A DNA stretch of 64,000 bases from Rhizobium sp. Q54. GTDB taxonomy: Bacteria; Pseudomonadota; Alphaproteobacteria; UBA2966; CAIVPW01. Made by a program: the position numbers and the translations under genes. Below are positions 38,761 to 49,268 of the stretch, in pieces. The number at the start of each line of letters is the position of its first letter. Position 1 is the first letter of the stretch. The notes under the pieces were generated by a model. That model did no database searches, was not told the origin of the DNA, and saw only the letters and a program-made list of their open reading frames with translations. The DNA lies in NCBI GenBank assembly GCA_945947575.1, contig CAMEYM010000008.1, positions 1 through 64,000 on the forward strand, read 5' to 3'.

Positions 38761-40348
38761 GTGCGAACGGTAGCCCGGCGCTGATCGCCTCCCGCACCAC
38801 TGAGAGTCCCGCCGACCAATCGCCGATGGCCGTCTGGCGCAACAGGCGCACGGTCGGATACCAAGGGCTGTCTCCGCGACCAAGGAGCCAGCGCCAGGTC
38901 GGATTGTAGGCCGCCAGGAGCAGTACCGGCTTGCCCATCGCGGCAGCCAGATGCGCCACGGCGGTATCGACCGTGACGACCAAGTCCAATAGTTCAACAA
39001 GCGCCGCCGTATCCGCAAAGTCTGTCAGACCCGTCCGGAAGTCTGCGATGTCGGGCCGCGCGAGCAGGGCCGCGCCATCCGAATCGCGCACTTCCTTCTG
39101 CAGACTGACGTATGCCGGCCCCACTGGCAGCGCGGTCGTCAACGTCGCCAAGGCAATCGAGCGCTGATCGTTCTCGAACGCACCGCTCCCCGCCCAGGCC
39201 ACGCCGATGCGGGGGCGCGACACCCCATGCAATCGCTCTTGCCACTGCGCCACCCGATCGGCCGGGGCGCGCAGGTAGGGGACGACACTCGGAATCGTGG
39301 AAACGGTGGTTCCAAACGCCAACGGCAGACTGAGCAGCGGGCAGTGCAGGTCGAACCGAGGCAGCGATCCGCCCCGTGCGATCACTGTCTCGACCCCGGC
39401 GAGCGAGCGCATCAGCGTCTGCAGCGCCGGCTGCACCTCCAAGATCACAGTCGCGCCCGCCTGTGCGACCAGCGGCGCGTAGCGGCAAAACTGAATCGTG
39501 TCGCCAAAGCCCTGTTCGGCGTGCAGCAGAACCGTCTTGCCGCGCAAGTCGCTCTTCTCGCCCCGCCACTGTGACCCTGGCAGGTCACGCCGCACGCGCG
39601 CAGCGGCGGCAGTGCGCCATCGCGCCTCGTACAGCGGCCACCCCTTCTCATAGTCGCCGGCCAGCAGACGGAGCAGTGCCTCGTGAAATGCCGCGTCCGG
39701 GCTGCTTGGCTCAAGGATGCGCGCTCGTGCGTAGCAAGCGAGAGCCTCGTCCAGCCGACAAATCTCCTGCAAGGAATTGCCGCGGTTGATCCAGATGTCG
39801 GCGCGACCAGAATCAACCGCGAGCGCACGTTCGAAGGCGATCGCGGCATCCCCGTGGCGGCCGAGAGACGCGAGCGCGTTGCCCCTGCCATATAACGCGT
39901 CGACATGGCGCGGCTCGACTGCCAACGCCCGCTCGTAGCTCGCCAGGGCCTCCGCATGGCGGCCAAGCCCGCCGAGGCACACTCCGCGATTATACAAAGT
40001 CCGGGTGTGCACGGGGTCGAGCGCCAGCGCCCGGTCATAGCTGCGCAACGCGTCCTCGGAACGCTGCACCTCGAGCAGCGCATTGCCGACGTTCGTATGG
40101 GCCGCCGCGTCCCGCGGCCTTGCCGCGGCTACCTTCTCGAATGCCTCGAGACCCGCAGCAATGTTGCCACGCTGCACCTCAATCCATGCCAGGAGCTGCC
40201 ATGCATCGACATCACCGGGCGCGCCGCGCAGCACCTTGCGGCACGCGATCACAGCGGCGGCAGCGTCACCCTGCCGCTGGAGGCGAACCGCCTGCGCAAG
40301 GAGCCTGTCGCGAACGGGTCCGGACACAACAGCGTCGCCGCGACTCAT
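38750..40348 (-). CDS. TPR protein with glycosyltransferase-9-like domain
   Basis: This 532-residue protein begins with about six tetratricopeptide repeats (residues 10-230; for example NVGNALLEVQRSEDALRSYD). The C-terminal domain is similar to ADP-heptose-type glycosyltransferases: KTVLLHAEQGFGDTIQFCRYA, RIGVAWAGSG and DLVVTVDTAVAHLAAAMGKP, the last being the sugar-nucleotide region. It probably modifies a cell-surface molecule or protein. The ATG at 40348 overlaps the thiE-like stop (ATGA). Acceptor and donor are unknown. Confidence 0.85.
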   Translation of the reverse strand: MSRGDAVVSGPVRDRLLAQAVRLQRQGDAAAAVIACRKVLRGAPGDVDAWQLLAWIEVQRGNIAAGLEAFEKVAAARPRDAAAHTNVGNALLEVQRSEDALRSYDRALALDPVHTRTLYNRGVCLGGLGRHAEALASYERALAVEPRHVDALYGRGNALASLGRHGDAAIAFERALAVDSGRADIWINRGNSLQEICRLDEALACYARARILEPSSPDAAFHEALLRLLAGDYEKGWPLYEARWRTAAAARVRRDLPGSQWRGEKSDLRGKTVLLHAEQGFGDTIQFCRYAPLVAQAGATVILEVQPALQTLMRSLAGVETVIARGGSLPRFDLHCPLLSLPLAFGTTVSTIPSVVPYLRAPADRVAQWQERLHGVSRPRIGVAWAGSGAFENDQRSIALATLTTALPVGPAYVSLQKEVRDSDGAALLARPDIADFRTGLTDFADTAALVELLDLVVTVDTAVAHLAAAMGKPVLLLAAYNPTWRWLLGRGDSPWYPTVRLLRQTAIGDWSAGLSVVREAISAGLPFAQKN

Positions 40349-40977
40349 CGAGCTGCGCCGTGCAAGGCGTCCACCGCCGCGACGCCGGCAACGCCGGTGT
40401 CGAGCAACCGCGAGGCATTGCTCAGGTTGATGCCACCCAACGCGTACACGGGCATCTCCGCCTCGCGTACCATCTCGCGCAACCGTTTCACGCCGATCGG
40501 CCGCGCGTCCGGGTGCGTTCTGGTCGCGAACACGGGTGCGATCAAGGCGGCATCCGCTGCAAGCCTGCTGGCGCGATCGAGGGCGCCGAGCGAATGGACT
40601 GACGTCGTCAGCACCCCATGCCACTGCTCCCGGGACAAAGGCCCAACATCGCGCTCGCGCAAGTGCAATCCGTCTGCGGCGACGCTGCGTGCCAACGCGA
40701 GGTCAGCGCCGACCCACAGCGCAATCCCAAGCGCACTGCACTCCCGGGCAAGCGCTGCGGCCAGCGACGCGCGCTGTGCGTGTTCATAATCGCGCAATAG
40801 CACTGCTGAGCCGCGCGGCAGACAGCGCATCGCCCGCAGAGGATCGGGATGCCGGAGCGTGTCCGTCACAAGGATCAGCGATGGAAGTGGACCGCCGTTC
40901 GCGGCACGCGGGTTGCCGGCGCGCTCGCGCAATTGCGCTGCCACCGCGCCGAGGTGCCGTAGGCCGTCGTACTTCAT
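40345..40977 (-). CDS. Thiamine phosphate synthase-like (ThiE/TenI)
   Basis: This 210-residue protein has the TIM-barrel fold of ThiE/TenI. ILVTD at the N-terminus, LHLRERDVG, the TTSVHSLGAL loop and the phosphate-binding APVFATRTHPDARPIGVKRL and YALGGINLSN stretches are seen. ThiE joins the thiazole and pyrimidine moieties of thiamine; TenI is an aromatase relative. With no other thiamine gene nearby and translational coupling to a TPR-glycosyltransferase gene, the specific reaction remains uncertain. The ATG at 40977 is preferred over an upstream one at 41028. Confidence 0.8.
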   Translation of the reverse strand: MKYDGLRHLGAVAAQLRERAGNPRAANGGPLPSLILVTDTLRHPDPLRAMRCLPRGSAVLLRDYEHAQRASLAAALARECSALGIALWVGADLALARSVAADGLHLRERDVGPLSREQWHGVLTTSVHSLGALDRASRLAADAALIAPVFATRTHPDARPIGVKRLREMVREAEMPVYALGGINLSNASRLLDTGVAGVAAVDALHGAAR

Positions 40978-41066
40978 GTGCGCACAAGGAGCCACGGCCG
41001 CGAGTTTGCCGCAACTCCTGCGCCTCACGGTAGTTACGTATCTGCGCCTCTGCTAGGTTTCCGACG

Positions 41067-41762
41067 GTGTCCCACCCCCCTTTGCAGACCGCCGGCGCCG
41101 ACGTTGCTGCGAACCTCGCGCGCATACAGGCCCGCATTGCGCTGGCGGCGCGCGGCGTCGAGCGCGATCCGGCCGCAATTACCCTCATTGCCGTATCCAA
41201 GACCCAGCCGGCGGAACGGGTGGAGGCGGCCCTGGTTGCCGGACACCGTGCGTTCGGCGAAAACCGCGTCCAAGAGGCGCAGGGCAAGTGGCCGGCGTTG
41301 CGCGCGGCTTATCCGGACGCCGTCTTGCACCTCATCGGACCGCTGCAGACGAACAAGGTAAAGGCCGCCGTTGCGGTGTTCGACATCATCCAGACCCTCG
41401 ACCGGCCCAAGCTCGCCCACGCGATCGCAGCCGAAATCGCGGCCAGCGGCCGCCGGCCGTCCTGCTTCATCGAGGTAAACATCGGCGAGGAACCCCAGAA
41501 GGCCGGCGTTCTGCCAGCCGAGTTGGCGCAGTTCCTGTCGCTCTGCCAGGGCGAGCTCGACCTGCCGGTGGTCGGGTTGATGTGCATCCCGCCGAACGAT
41601 GAACCGCCAGCGCCGCACTTCGCGCTGCTGGCGAAACTTGCCGCGCGTCACCGCCTACCGCAGCTGAGCATGGGCATGAGCGCCGATTTCGAGGACGCGG
41701 TAGCGCTCGGCGCGACCTGCGTGCGCGTCGGCACCGCAGTCTTTGGTGAGCGCGCGCCGTAG
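41067..41762 (+). CDS. PLP homeostasis protein (YggS/ProSC family)
   Basis: This 231-residue protein binds pyridoxal phosphate through the Lys in LIAVSKTQPAERV and has the GENRVQEAQGK, LIGPLQTNKVK and LSMGMSADFEDAVALGAT motifs of the YggS/PROSC family. It regulates free PLP and amino-keto acid balance. The GTG at 41067 gives the usual length. It is divergent from the thiE-like gene. Confidence 0.94.
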   Translation: MSHPPLQTAGADVAANLARIQARIALAARGVERDPAAITLIAVSKTQPAERVEAALVAGHRAFGENRVQEAQGKWPALRAAYPDAVLHLIGPLQTNKVKAAVAVFDIIQTLDRPKLAHAIAAEIAASGRRPSCFIEVNIGEEPQKAGVLPAELAQFLSLCQGELDLPVVGLMCIPPNDEPPAPHFALLAKLAARHRLPQLSMGMSADFEDAVALGATCVRVGTAVFGERAP

Positions 41763-41769
41763 CGCGCGA

Positions 41770-42585
41770 CTACTGCGCGAACAGGCGGCGAAGCTCGTCT
41801 CCGTTGGCGCGCGCTTCGTCGAGGGCGCGGCGACGGGCGCGTTCGTCGGCATCGGCCGCTGTCGCGGCCGGATGCGGCGTCAGGTCTGCAACAACGACTG
41901 GTTGAACAGGCAGGGACGGCATCGTGACCGCCGCCGGCACGCGCACCGTTCCGGCAGCAGAGACATGCACCGGCGCTCCTGCAACCGACGCGGGAGTTAC
42001 CGCTGCAGCGAGTTCCTGCGCCGGCAGACCGACCGAGCGCAGCAGCAACGCGATCTGATCTTGCGGCAGCGTCGCCGCTGCTTGTTGCCAGGCTGGTGTG
42101 GCCGCCGTCGCAGGTGCCGCGACGGGCGCGCCGCCGAGCAGTCGCGCCATCTGCGCTTCCGTCAGAGTCGGCGTTGCATCGGTCGTGCCCGCCGGCGCAG
42201 TCCGCGCCGCGATGGCAATGCCGTCCGGCGCGGCGTTCGTCGGCGCCGGGGCGCCGCGGTCTTTGCCGCTGAGCAACGCCACCACGGTTTCGCCACTGTC
42301 GCGGCCGGTCCTGTGCAACAGCGCAGCGTCGATGGCGCTCAGTGCCAGGCCCACGGGCCCGCCGAACAGCGTGCCGCCAACCACCTTCGCCGCCGGCGCT
42401 ATGTTGTCGCCGGTCAACGCACGGTAGGCCCACGACACGACTGGGATGTGCTGCAGCGGATTTACGACGTCGATCAGGTCGCCAAACGTGAATCCGTCGT
42501 CACCCCAAGCCGGCACGCCGCGCGCCGCTGGCGCAACCGCCGCTGGCGCCTGGGTGCCGTTCGTGCCGGGAGTGGGGCCGAGCAT
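41770..42585 (-). CDS. Hypothetical Ala/Pro-rich protein
   Basis: This protein of about 271 residues starts, by my choice, at the ATG at 42585 (MLGPTPGTNGTQAPA). The more conserved part is the N-terminal third: DDGFTFGDLIDVVNPLQHIP, then VSWAYRALTGDNIAP and a glycine-rich amphipathic GGTLFGGPVGLALSAIDAAL. The rest is Ala/Pro/Thr-rich and ends in a charged helix RRALDEARANGDELRRLF. I do not recognise a named domain. It is convergent with yggS and divergent from the response regulator. Its context in alphaproteobacteria suggests a conserved lineage gene. Confidence 0.6.
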   Translation of the reverse strand: MLGPTPGTNGTQAPAAVAPAARGVPAWGDDGFTFGDLIDVVNPLQHIPVVSWAYRALTGDNIAPAAKVVGGTLFGGPVGLALSAIDAALLHRTGRDSGETVVALLSGKDRGAPAPTNAAPDGIAIAARTAPAGTTDATPTLTEAQMARLLGGAPVAAPATAATPAWQQAAATLPQDQIALLLRSVGLPAQELAAAVTPASVAGAPVHVSAAGTVRVPAAVTMPSLPVQPVVVADLTPHPAATAADADERARRRALDEARANGDELRRLFAQ

Positions 42586-42836
42586 GATGGTTACCAAGCA
42601 AGCGGCGCGCCACGGCAGCGGCGCAGTAGCCAAGGACTCTCCGCTACGCGTCGCGTCGCGCCCGGAATCTTTTGCCGCATCCGGTTCGCGAAGATGGACA
42701 AGCGGAACCTCCCGCCGCGGATGTGGTTGCGGCGCACACTTTCCCTTGAGCTTGGTTGTGCGCCAGCCGTGACTTGTGCATTCTGCGGCGCGCTTCCCGG
42801 ACTTTTCTCGTGGACGCCTTGCCGGAGCCGCTTCGT

Positions 42837-43526
42837 ATGGCCGCTGCCAAGACAGTCCTGCTCGTGGACGACGACAACGCGCTGCGCGATGCGTTGCACG
42901 AGCAGCTCGACCTGCACGAGGAGTTCGAGACAACCGAAGCGGAGACCGGCGCGCGCGCGCTCGAACTCGCCAAGTCTCAGCGCTTCGATGCCATTCTGCT
43001 CGACGTCGCGTTGCCGGATCTCGACGGCCGCGAGGTGTGCCGGCTGTTGCGCCGCTCGGGCGTCAAGGCGCCGATCATCATGCTGACCGCGCAGGATGGC
43101 GACGCGGACACCATCCTCGGCCTCGAGTCTGGCGCGAACGACTACATCACCAAGCCGTTCCGGTTGGGCGTGCTCGTGGCGCGTCTGCGTGCGCACATGC
43201 GTCAGCACGAGCAAAGCGAAGACGCGGTCTTTGCGATCGGTCGATACTCGTTCCGTCCCGCCGGCAAGCTGCTGCTCGACGCCGAGAGTGGTGAAAAAGT
43301 ACGCTTGACCGAAAAGGAAACCGCTATTCTTAAGTACCTGTACCGGGCAGGCGCGCGCGTCGTGAATCGCGAAACGCTGTTGTCCGAAGTGTGGGGCTAC
43401 AACTCTGGGGTGACGACCCACACGCTAGAGACGCATGTGTACCGTCTGCGGCAGAAGATGGAACGCGACCCGTCCGCCGCAGTAATCCTGGTCACGGAGC
43501 CCGGCGGCTACCGGCTCATTCCGTAG
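42837..43526 (+). CDS. OmpR-family response regulator
   Basis: This 229-residue protein has a receiver domain (DDDNALRDAL acidic pocket, phospho-accepting Asp in ILLDVALPDLDG near residue 50, and Lys in YITKPFRLG near residue 102) and a C-terminal winged-helix DNA-binding domain (LTEKETAILKYLYRAG, then the recognition helix around THTLETHVYRLRQKME). No histidine kinase gene lies in the window, so the partner is elsewhere. The ATG at 42837 gives the normal N-terminus. Confidence 0.92.
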   Translation: MAAAKTVLLVDDDNALRDALHEQLDLHEEFETTEAETGARALELAKSQRFDAILLDVALPDLDGREVCRLLRRSGVKAPIIMLTAQDGDADTILGLESGANDYITKPFRLGVLVARLRAHMRQHEQSEDAVFAIGRYSFRPAGKLLLDAESGEKVRLTEKETAILKYLYRAGARVVNRETLLSEVWGYNSGVTTHTLETHVYRLRQKMERDPSAAVILVTEPGGYRLIP

Positions 43527-43629
43527 CGGCGTACCGCTCTGAAATCAAAACGAAAAGCGACTTTCGAACGAGCGGCGACTTGGGCACAATGCCCTCAATT
43601 GGGGGATTCCGGTCAGGGGGCGCGAGTAC

Positions 43630-44466
43630 GTGGCGGACAGTGAGGACTTCTACGTCCGGTTCTGGGGAGTGCGCGGCAGTATCGCGACGCCCGGGCCGAG
43701 CACATCCCGGTATGGCGGCAATACCTCGTCGCTCGAAGTGCGCTGCGGCCAGCACATGCTGCTCTTCGATGCCGGCACGGGCCTGCGCTATCTCGGCAAC
43801 GAGCTGGTGAAGAACGGGCCCGTCGATACGGACCTGTTTCTCACCCACACGCACTTCGATCACGTCTGCGGCCTGCCGTTCTTCGTGCCGCTGTTCATCA
43901 AGACCACTCAGATCCGCGTCTGGGCGGGCCACTTGAAGGCGCGCGAGATGACGGTGAAGTACGTCATCTCAGAGATGATGTTCTCGCCGTTGTTCCCGGT
44001 ACCGCCGGAGATCTTCACCGCCAACGTCGCGTATCTCGATTTCGACGCGGGCGAGGTGTTGGAGCCGCGCCCGGGGGTCCGGTTGCGCACGGCGCGCCTC
44101 AATCATCCGGATCGCGCCACCGGCTATCGCATCGAATTCGGCGGCAAGTCGATCTGCTATCTCACCGACACCCAGCACATCATCGGCAAGCCGGATCAGA
44201 ACGTTCTCAATCTGATCAAAGGTTCCGAGATGGTGATCTACGACTCGACGTACACCGACGCCGAGTTCCCGAAGCGCGCCGACTGGGGTCATTCGACCTG
44301 GGAGGAAGGCGTGCGCCTGTGCGACGCGGCCGGAGTGAAGACGTTCGTCGTCTTCCACCACGACCCCGACCACGACGACGACTTCATGGACGGTATTTCC
44401 AAGTCGGTCACCGAGAAGCGCCCCGGCTCGATCGTCGCCAAGGAAGGCATGGTCCTGCGGCCATAG
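43630..44466 (+). CDS. Metallo-beta-lactamase-fold hydrolase
   Basis: This 278-residue protein has the metal-binding THTHFDHVCG motif (H-x-H-x-D-H) near residue 75, a later His in LNHPD, Asp in LTDTQH and a His pair in FHHDPDHDDD. RFWGVRGSIATPGP at the N-terminus matches the family close to PhnP and RNase Z relatives. The substrate is unknown, possibly a cyclic nucleotide or phosphoester. The GTG at 43630 is the only start close to the domain. The ZTP riboswitch and purH follow. Confidence 0.85.
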   Translation: MADSEDFYVRFWGVRGSIATPGPSTSRYGGNTSSLEVRCGQHMLLFDAGTGLRYLGNELVKNGPVDTDLFLTHTHFDHVCGLPFFVPLFIKTTQIRVWAGHLKAREMTVKYVISEMMFSPLFPVPPEIFTANVAYLDFDAGEVLEPRPGVRLRTARLNHPDRATGYRIEFGGKSICYLTDTQHIIGKPDQNVLNLIKGSEMVIYDSTYTDAEFPKRADWGHSTWEEGVRLCDAAGVKTFVVFHHDPDHDDDFMDGISKSVTEKRPGSIVAKEGMVLRP

Positions 44467-44524
44467 CCTTGCCCGACGCGGGTCGCCTTGCCGACCCGTC
44501 TCTTTGCCCCCTATAAGAAACCGA

Positions 44525-44640
44525 CCGCGCGACTGGCGAAGCTGGATGGGATGAACCATCGGGAAGCGCGGGCACGCATCGCCGATCGCCTGGGCGCCGG
44601 ACTTCCGTCCGGTTCATCGCTTCCCGGAAGGAGCCCGCCC
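44525..44640 (+). promoter_or_regulatory. ZTP (pfl) riboswitch and expression platform of purH
   Basis: The aptamer marks are clear. P1 is CCGCGC (44525-44530) paired with GCGCGG (44566-44571), after which comes GACTGGCGA. P2 is GATGG (44545-44549) paired with CCATC (44556-44560). The conserved GGGAAGCG follows at 44561-44568 and CGCCTGGGC at 44587-44595. A hairpin CCGGAC-TTCC-GTCCGG (44597-44612) comes next, then the ribosome site GGAAGGAG (44626-44633) seven bases before the GTG of purH. ZTP riboswitches switch on folate/purine genes when ZMP/ZTP builds up; PurH consumes ZMP (AICAR), so gene and ligand agree. Confidence 0.88.
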
Positions 44641-46224
<1,584 letters not shown>

Positions 46225-46277
46225 CCGCGGCGTGGGCTAGCGCGCGACATCGCACTTCTGCTGCGCGCCTGCGACGG

Positions 46278-47567
46278 CTAGCCGGCGCGCGGCTCGCGGA
46301 CGGTCCACAGCAGCGCGCCGCCGACCACGAAGAAGACCAACAGCACGGACAGTCCCCAGCGCTGGCTTTGCGTTGCGGCGGTCACCGTCGCCACCACGGC
46401 GGGGCCGAGGAACGCGGTCGCCTTGCCCGACAAAGCGAACAGGCCGAAGTATTCGGTGGTGCGCCCCGCCGGGGCCATGCGCGCCATCAGCGAGCGCCCG
46501 CCGGCTTGCACCGGACCGACGAACAGTCCGAGCGCCGAGCCGAACACCCAGAACAGGGTCGTGCTTGGAGCGACGACGGCGCCGCCGGCGGTGATGAACA
46601 AGCCGACGAGCGCGATCAGGATGGCCCGCTTCGGCCCCAGGTGATCGTCCACCCATCCGAAGGCCGCTGCACCGATGCCGCCGGTGAGGTTGAGGACGAT
46701 GCCGAACACCAACACATCGGTCTGCGTCATGCTGAACACGCCGGCGGCAAAGATGCCGCCGACGACGAACACCGTCACCAGCCCATCCATGATGATCATG
46801 TTGGCGAGCAGGAGGCGTACCAGGTTGCCGTCCTGGCGCGCGCTCGCCAACGTCGCGCGCACGTTGCGCAGACCGTGGCGCACGTGCGCCGCCAGGTTGC
46901 CGACCTGTCCGGGACGATCGGGCGTGAACAGGAACAGCGGCACCGCGAAGATCGCCAGCCACACCGCGGCGAGCGGGGCGACGGCGCGAATGTGCTCAAA
47001 GTTGGCCTTGTCGAGGCCGAACAGCGGCTGCTCGGCTTGCACGAGGGCGACCAAGGCGACGACCATCGAGACGATGCCGCCGGCATAGCCCAGCCCCCAG
47101 GCCCAACCCGACCAGCGGCCGATGCGGTCGCGCGGCACCAGATCCGGCAGCATCGAGTTGGAGAACACGACGCCGAACTCGATACCGACGTTGCCGATCG
47201 CGTACCACACCATCACCCAGACGATGAAGGCGGGGTCCGGTTCGGCCCACCACAACAGCGCCGTGCACACGCTGGCGAGGGCGGTGAAGCCGAACAGCAG
47301 CGGCTTGCGCCGGCCACCGGCATCGGCAATGGCTCCGACAACCGGCGCCAGCAGCGCGACCGCAAGGCCGCTCGCGCTTGCCGCCCAGCCCCACAGCTGC
47401 TGTCCGCGCAGCGCGTCATCGACCACCGCCAGGGCGAAATACGTCGAGAACACGAACGTGACGATCAGCGTTGCGTAGGCCGAGTTGGCCCAGTCGTAGA
47501 GCGCCCAGGCGATCCGCGCGCGCGTCGAGACAGCGGCCGGCGCGCCGAGCGTCACGCGGGCGCTCAT
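46278..47567 (-). CDS. MFS transporter (UMF1/VPS-like family)
   Basis: This 429-residue protein has about twelve membrane segments and the signature of the UMF1-like MFS branch: AWALYDWANSAYATLIVTF at the N-terminus, the DDALRG loop and the WVDDHLGPKRAIL motif between halves. The substrate is unknown; relatives exist for fungal vacuole export and bacterial permeases. The ATG overlaps the DUF2147 stop (ATGA). It is convergent with purH. Confidence 0.88.
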   Translation of the reverse strand: MSARVTLGAPAAVSTRARIAWALYDWANSAYATLIVTFVFSTYFALAVVDDALRGQQLWGWAASASGLAVALLAPVVGAIADAGGRRKPLLFGFTALASVCTALLWWAEPDPAFIVWVMVWYAIGNVGIEFGVVFSNSMLPDLVPRDRIGRWSGWAWGLGYAGGIVSMVVALVALVQAEQPLFGLDKANFEHIRAVAPLAAVWLAIFAVPLFLFTPDRPGQVGNLAAHVRHGLRNVRATLASARQDGNLVRLLLANMIIMDGLVTVFVVGGIFAAGVFSMTQTDVLVFGIVLNLTGGIGAAAFGWVDDHLGPKRAILIALVGLFITAGGAVVAPSTTLFWVFGSALGLFVGPVQAGGRSLMARMAPAGRTTEYFGLFALSGKATAFLGPAVVATVTAATQSQRWGLSVLLVFFVVGGALLWTVREPRAG

Positions 47568-48040
47568 GGCGCCACCCGCGTCCAGCGCTCGCTCTGGCTG
47601 AGACCGGGCAGCCAACCGAGCCACGGCACCCAAAAGAAGCGGCGCACGAGCAGCGTGTTGGGGTCCTCCAGGCTGACGCTGGCGCGGTACTCGCGCCCCG
47701 CTTGTGGCACATAGACGACGCCGCCGCTCCAGCGATCGGGGCCATCCGGGGCGAAGCCGGTCAGTACCTGCAGGCCGAGGATCGGACGCAGGCGCAGCCC
47801 TTCGTCCTCGTTGGCGACGTCACGGCGCACGCGCCCGGCGTCATCGATCGGCTGCCGCAACCAGACGACGCGCCCGCACAGAGTGCCCTGGCAGTCGAAC
47901 GTGTCGACCCGCGCTTCGCCATCGGCGGTCAGCCACTGGCCCGCAGCCGCACTCTGGGCGAGCGCGGCAGCCGGCAGCATCCACAGGGTAAGGATCAGGA
48001 CGAGGCGCGCGCCCCAATGCGTGCCAAACAGCACGATCAT
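47564..48040 (-). CDS. DUF2147 secreted protein
   Basis: This 158-residue protein has a signal peptide ending WMLPAAALAQ and a small beta domain of DUF2147: GQWLTADGEARVDTFDCQGTLCGRVVWL, then the LRPILGLQVLTGF and GGVVYVPQAGREYRASVSL blocks. The two Cys probably form a disulphide in the periplasm. The function is not known. I chose the ATG at 48040, which places the signal peptide directly; an upstream ATG at 48166 would add a non-secretory leader. It is divergent from the MipA gene. Confidence 0.85.
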   Translation of the reverse strand: MIVLFGTHWGARLVLILTLWMLPAAALAQSAAAGQWLTADGEARVDTFDCQGTLCGRVVWLRQPIDDAGRVRRDVANEDEGLRLRPILGLQVLTGFAPDGPDRWSGGVVYVPQAGREYRASVSLEDPNTLLVRRFFWVPWLGWLPGLSQSERWTRVAP

Positions 48041-48230
48041 CGGCGGTGTGCGGTTCGCCGCGGCGCACCGGAGCGCGGTTGGCTGTCCATGCAGTCCCAC
48101 CGGGGCAGCTTCATCCAGGATACTCACGGTGCGGCCATCAGGATGCACCTGCGGCAGAGATGACACAAGGCGCGGCCTTGACCGCGCACGCGGCCGTGAC
48201 AGACTCGCGGCGAAGAGGCGAGAGGACTTG

Positions 48231-49064
48231 ATGAAATCCTGGGTGACGTGGTTTTGCGCGCTGCTGTTTGTTTGCGCGCCGGTTGTGGCACGCGCGCAAC
48301 AAGCATTGCCGCTATGGGAACTGGGCGTGGTCGTGGGGGCGGGCTACCTGCCCGACTATCCGGCGGCGGACGAGTACTCGGCGCGCGTTGTGCCGCTGCC
48401 GTACTTCGTCTATCGCGGCCAGGTGTTCCGGTCTGAGGAATCGGGGCTCGTGCGCGGCCGCTTCGTCAACACGGCGCGCATCGAGTTCGACGTCAGTCTG
48501 GCGGGCGCGCTCGACGTGAAGTCAGGAGACAATGTCGCGCGGGCCGGCATGCCCGATCTCGACTGGATGGGACAGATCGGTCCGCGCCTGCAGATCACCT
48601 TGGCGCGCGCGGCGCGCGACGCCCACATCGATCTCGAGCTGCCGGTACGTGCGGTACTCTCGACCGACTTCTCCAAGATCGAGCACATCGGCTTTCTCAG
48701 CGTGCCGGAGCTCGCGTACCACCACGACAACGTCTTCGGCAACCGCACGCGCCTGAAGCTCGGCCTCGGCTTCACGTTCGCCGATCGGACGTTCCAGGAA
48801 GTGATCTACGGCGTGCCCGACGTGTACGCGACGGCGACGCGTCCGGCCTACGACGCCAAGGCCGGATACATGGGCGCCAAGATCTCTCTCGGCGTCGCCG
48901 CGCCGGTGACGCCTGCGCTACGGATGCTCGGCCAGGTGCGCGCCGATTTCCACAGCGGCGCCGCCAACGAGGCCAGCCCGCTGTTCCGCAGCAAGACGAC
49001 GGGCACCGTGCTGGTCGGCGCCATCTGGTCGTTCCTGTATTCGAGCCAGCGCGAAGCGCCCTAG
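48231..49064 (+). CDS. MipA/OmpV-type outer membrane protein
   Basis: This 277-residue protein has a signal peptide (MKSWVTWFCALLFVCAPVVA) cut near ARAQ, then a beta-barrel domain of the MipA/OmpV family. Typical parts are WELGVVVGAGYLPDYPAADE, VVPLPYFVYRGQVFRSE and the last strand VLVGAIWSFLY. Members are outer-membrane scaffolds or porins; MipA of E. coli links murein synthases to hydrolases. A 4-base loop hairpin follows the stop. Confidence 0.88.
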   Translation: MKSWVTWFCALLFVCAPVVARAQQALPLWELGVVVGAGYLPDYPAADEYSARVVPLPYFVYRGQVFRSEESGLVRGRFVNTARIEFDVSLAGALDVKSGDNVARAGMPDLDWMGQIGPRLQITLARAARDAHIDLELPVRAVLSTDFSKIEHIGFLSVPELAYHHDNVFGNRTRLKLGLGFTFADRTFQEVIYGVPDVYATATRPAYDAKAGYMGAKISLGVAAPVTPALRMLGQVRADFHSGAANEASPLFRSKTTGTVLVGAIWSFLYSSQREAP

Positions 49065-49079
49065 GAACTTGAATCAAGA

Positions 49080-49105
49080 GGCCCGGGAAGTTGCCTTCCC
49101 GGGCC
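49080..49105. terminator. Hairpin between MipA and the small membrane gene
   Basis: GGCCCGGGAAG-TTGC-CTTCCCGGGCC gives an 11-bp stem located 16 bases after the mipA stop and 23 bases after the end of the convergent small gene. No long T-run follows on either side, so it may act bidirectionally or with Rho. Confidence 0.55.
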
Positions 49106-49127
49106 CGCACCGAAGCTATTCGGTCGC

Positions 49128-49268
49128 TTAGCTCAGCACCGTGGCGATCTGCGACATCACGAGCAGGAACATGCCTGCAAACGCGACGACCATCGCGGTG
49201 GCCGCAGCAGCGCGCGCTGCCTCGCCAAGGTTGATTTCGCGCTCACCGTTCCAAGTGCGTACCGTCAT
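49128..49268 (-). CDS. Small membrane protein, 46 aa
   Basis: This 46-residue protein has a polar N-terminal half (MTVRTWNGEREINLGEAAR) and one membrane helix (ATAMVVAFAGMFLLVMSQIA). A strong ribosome site GGAGGAAA lies 3 bases before the ATG. I do not recognise a family. The combination of a charged leader and one helix suits a small regulatory or stress-linked membrane peptide. Four 11-bp spaced ATGA repeats lie about 170 bases upstream. Confidence 0.65.
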   Translation of the reverse strand: MTVRTWNGEREINLGEAARAAAATAMVVAFAGMFLLVMSQIATVLS

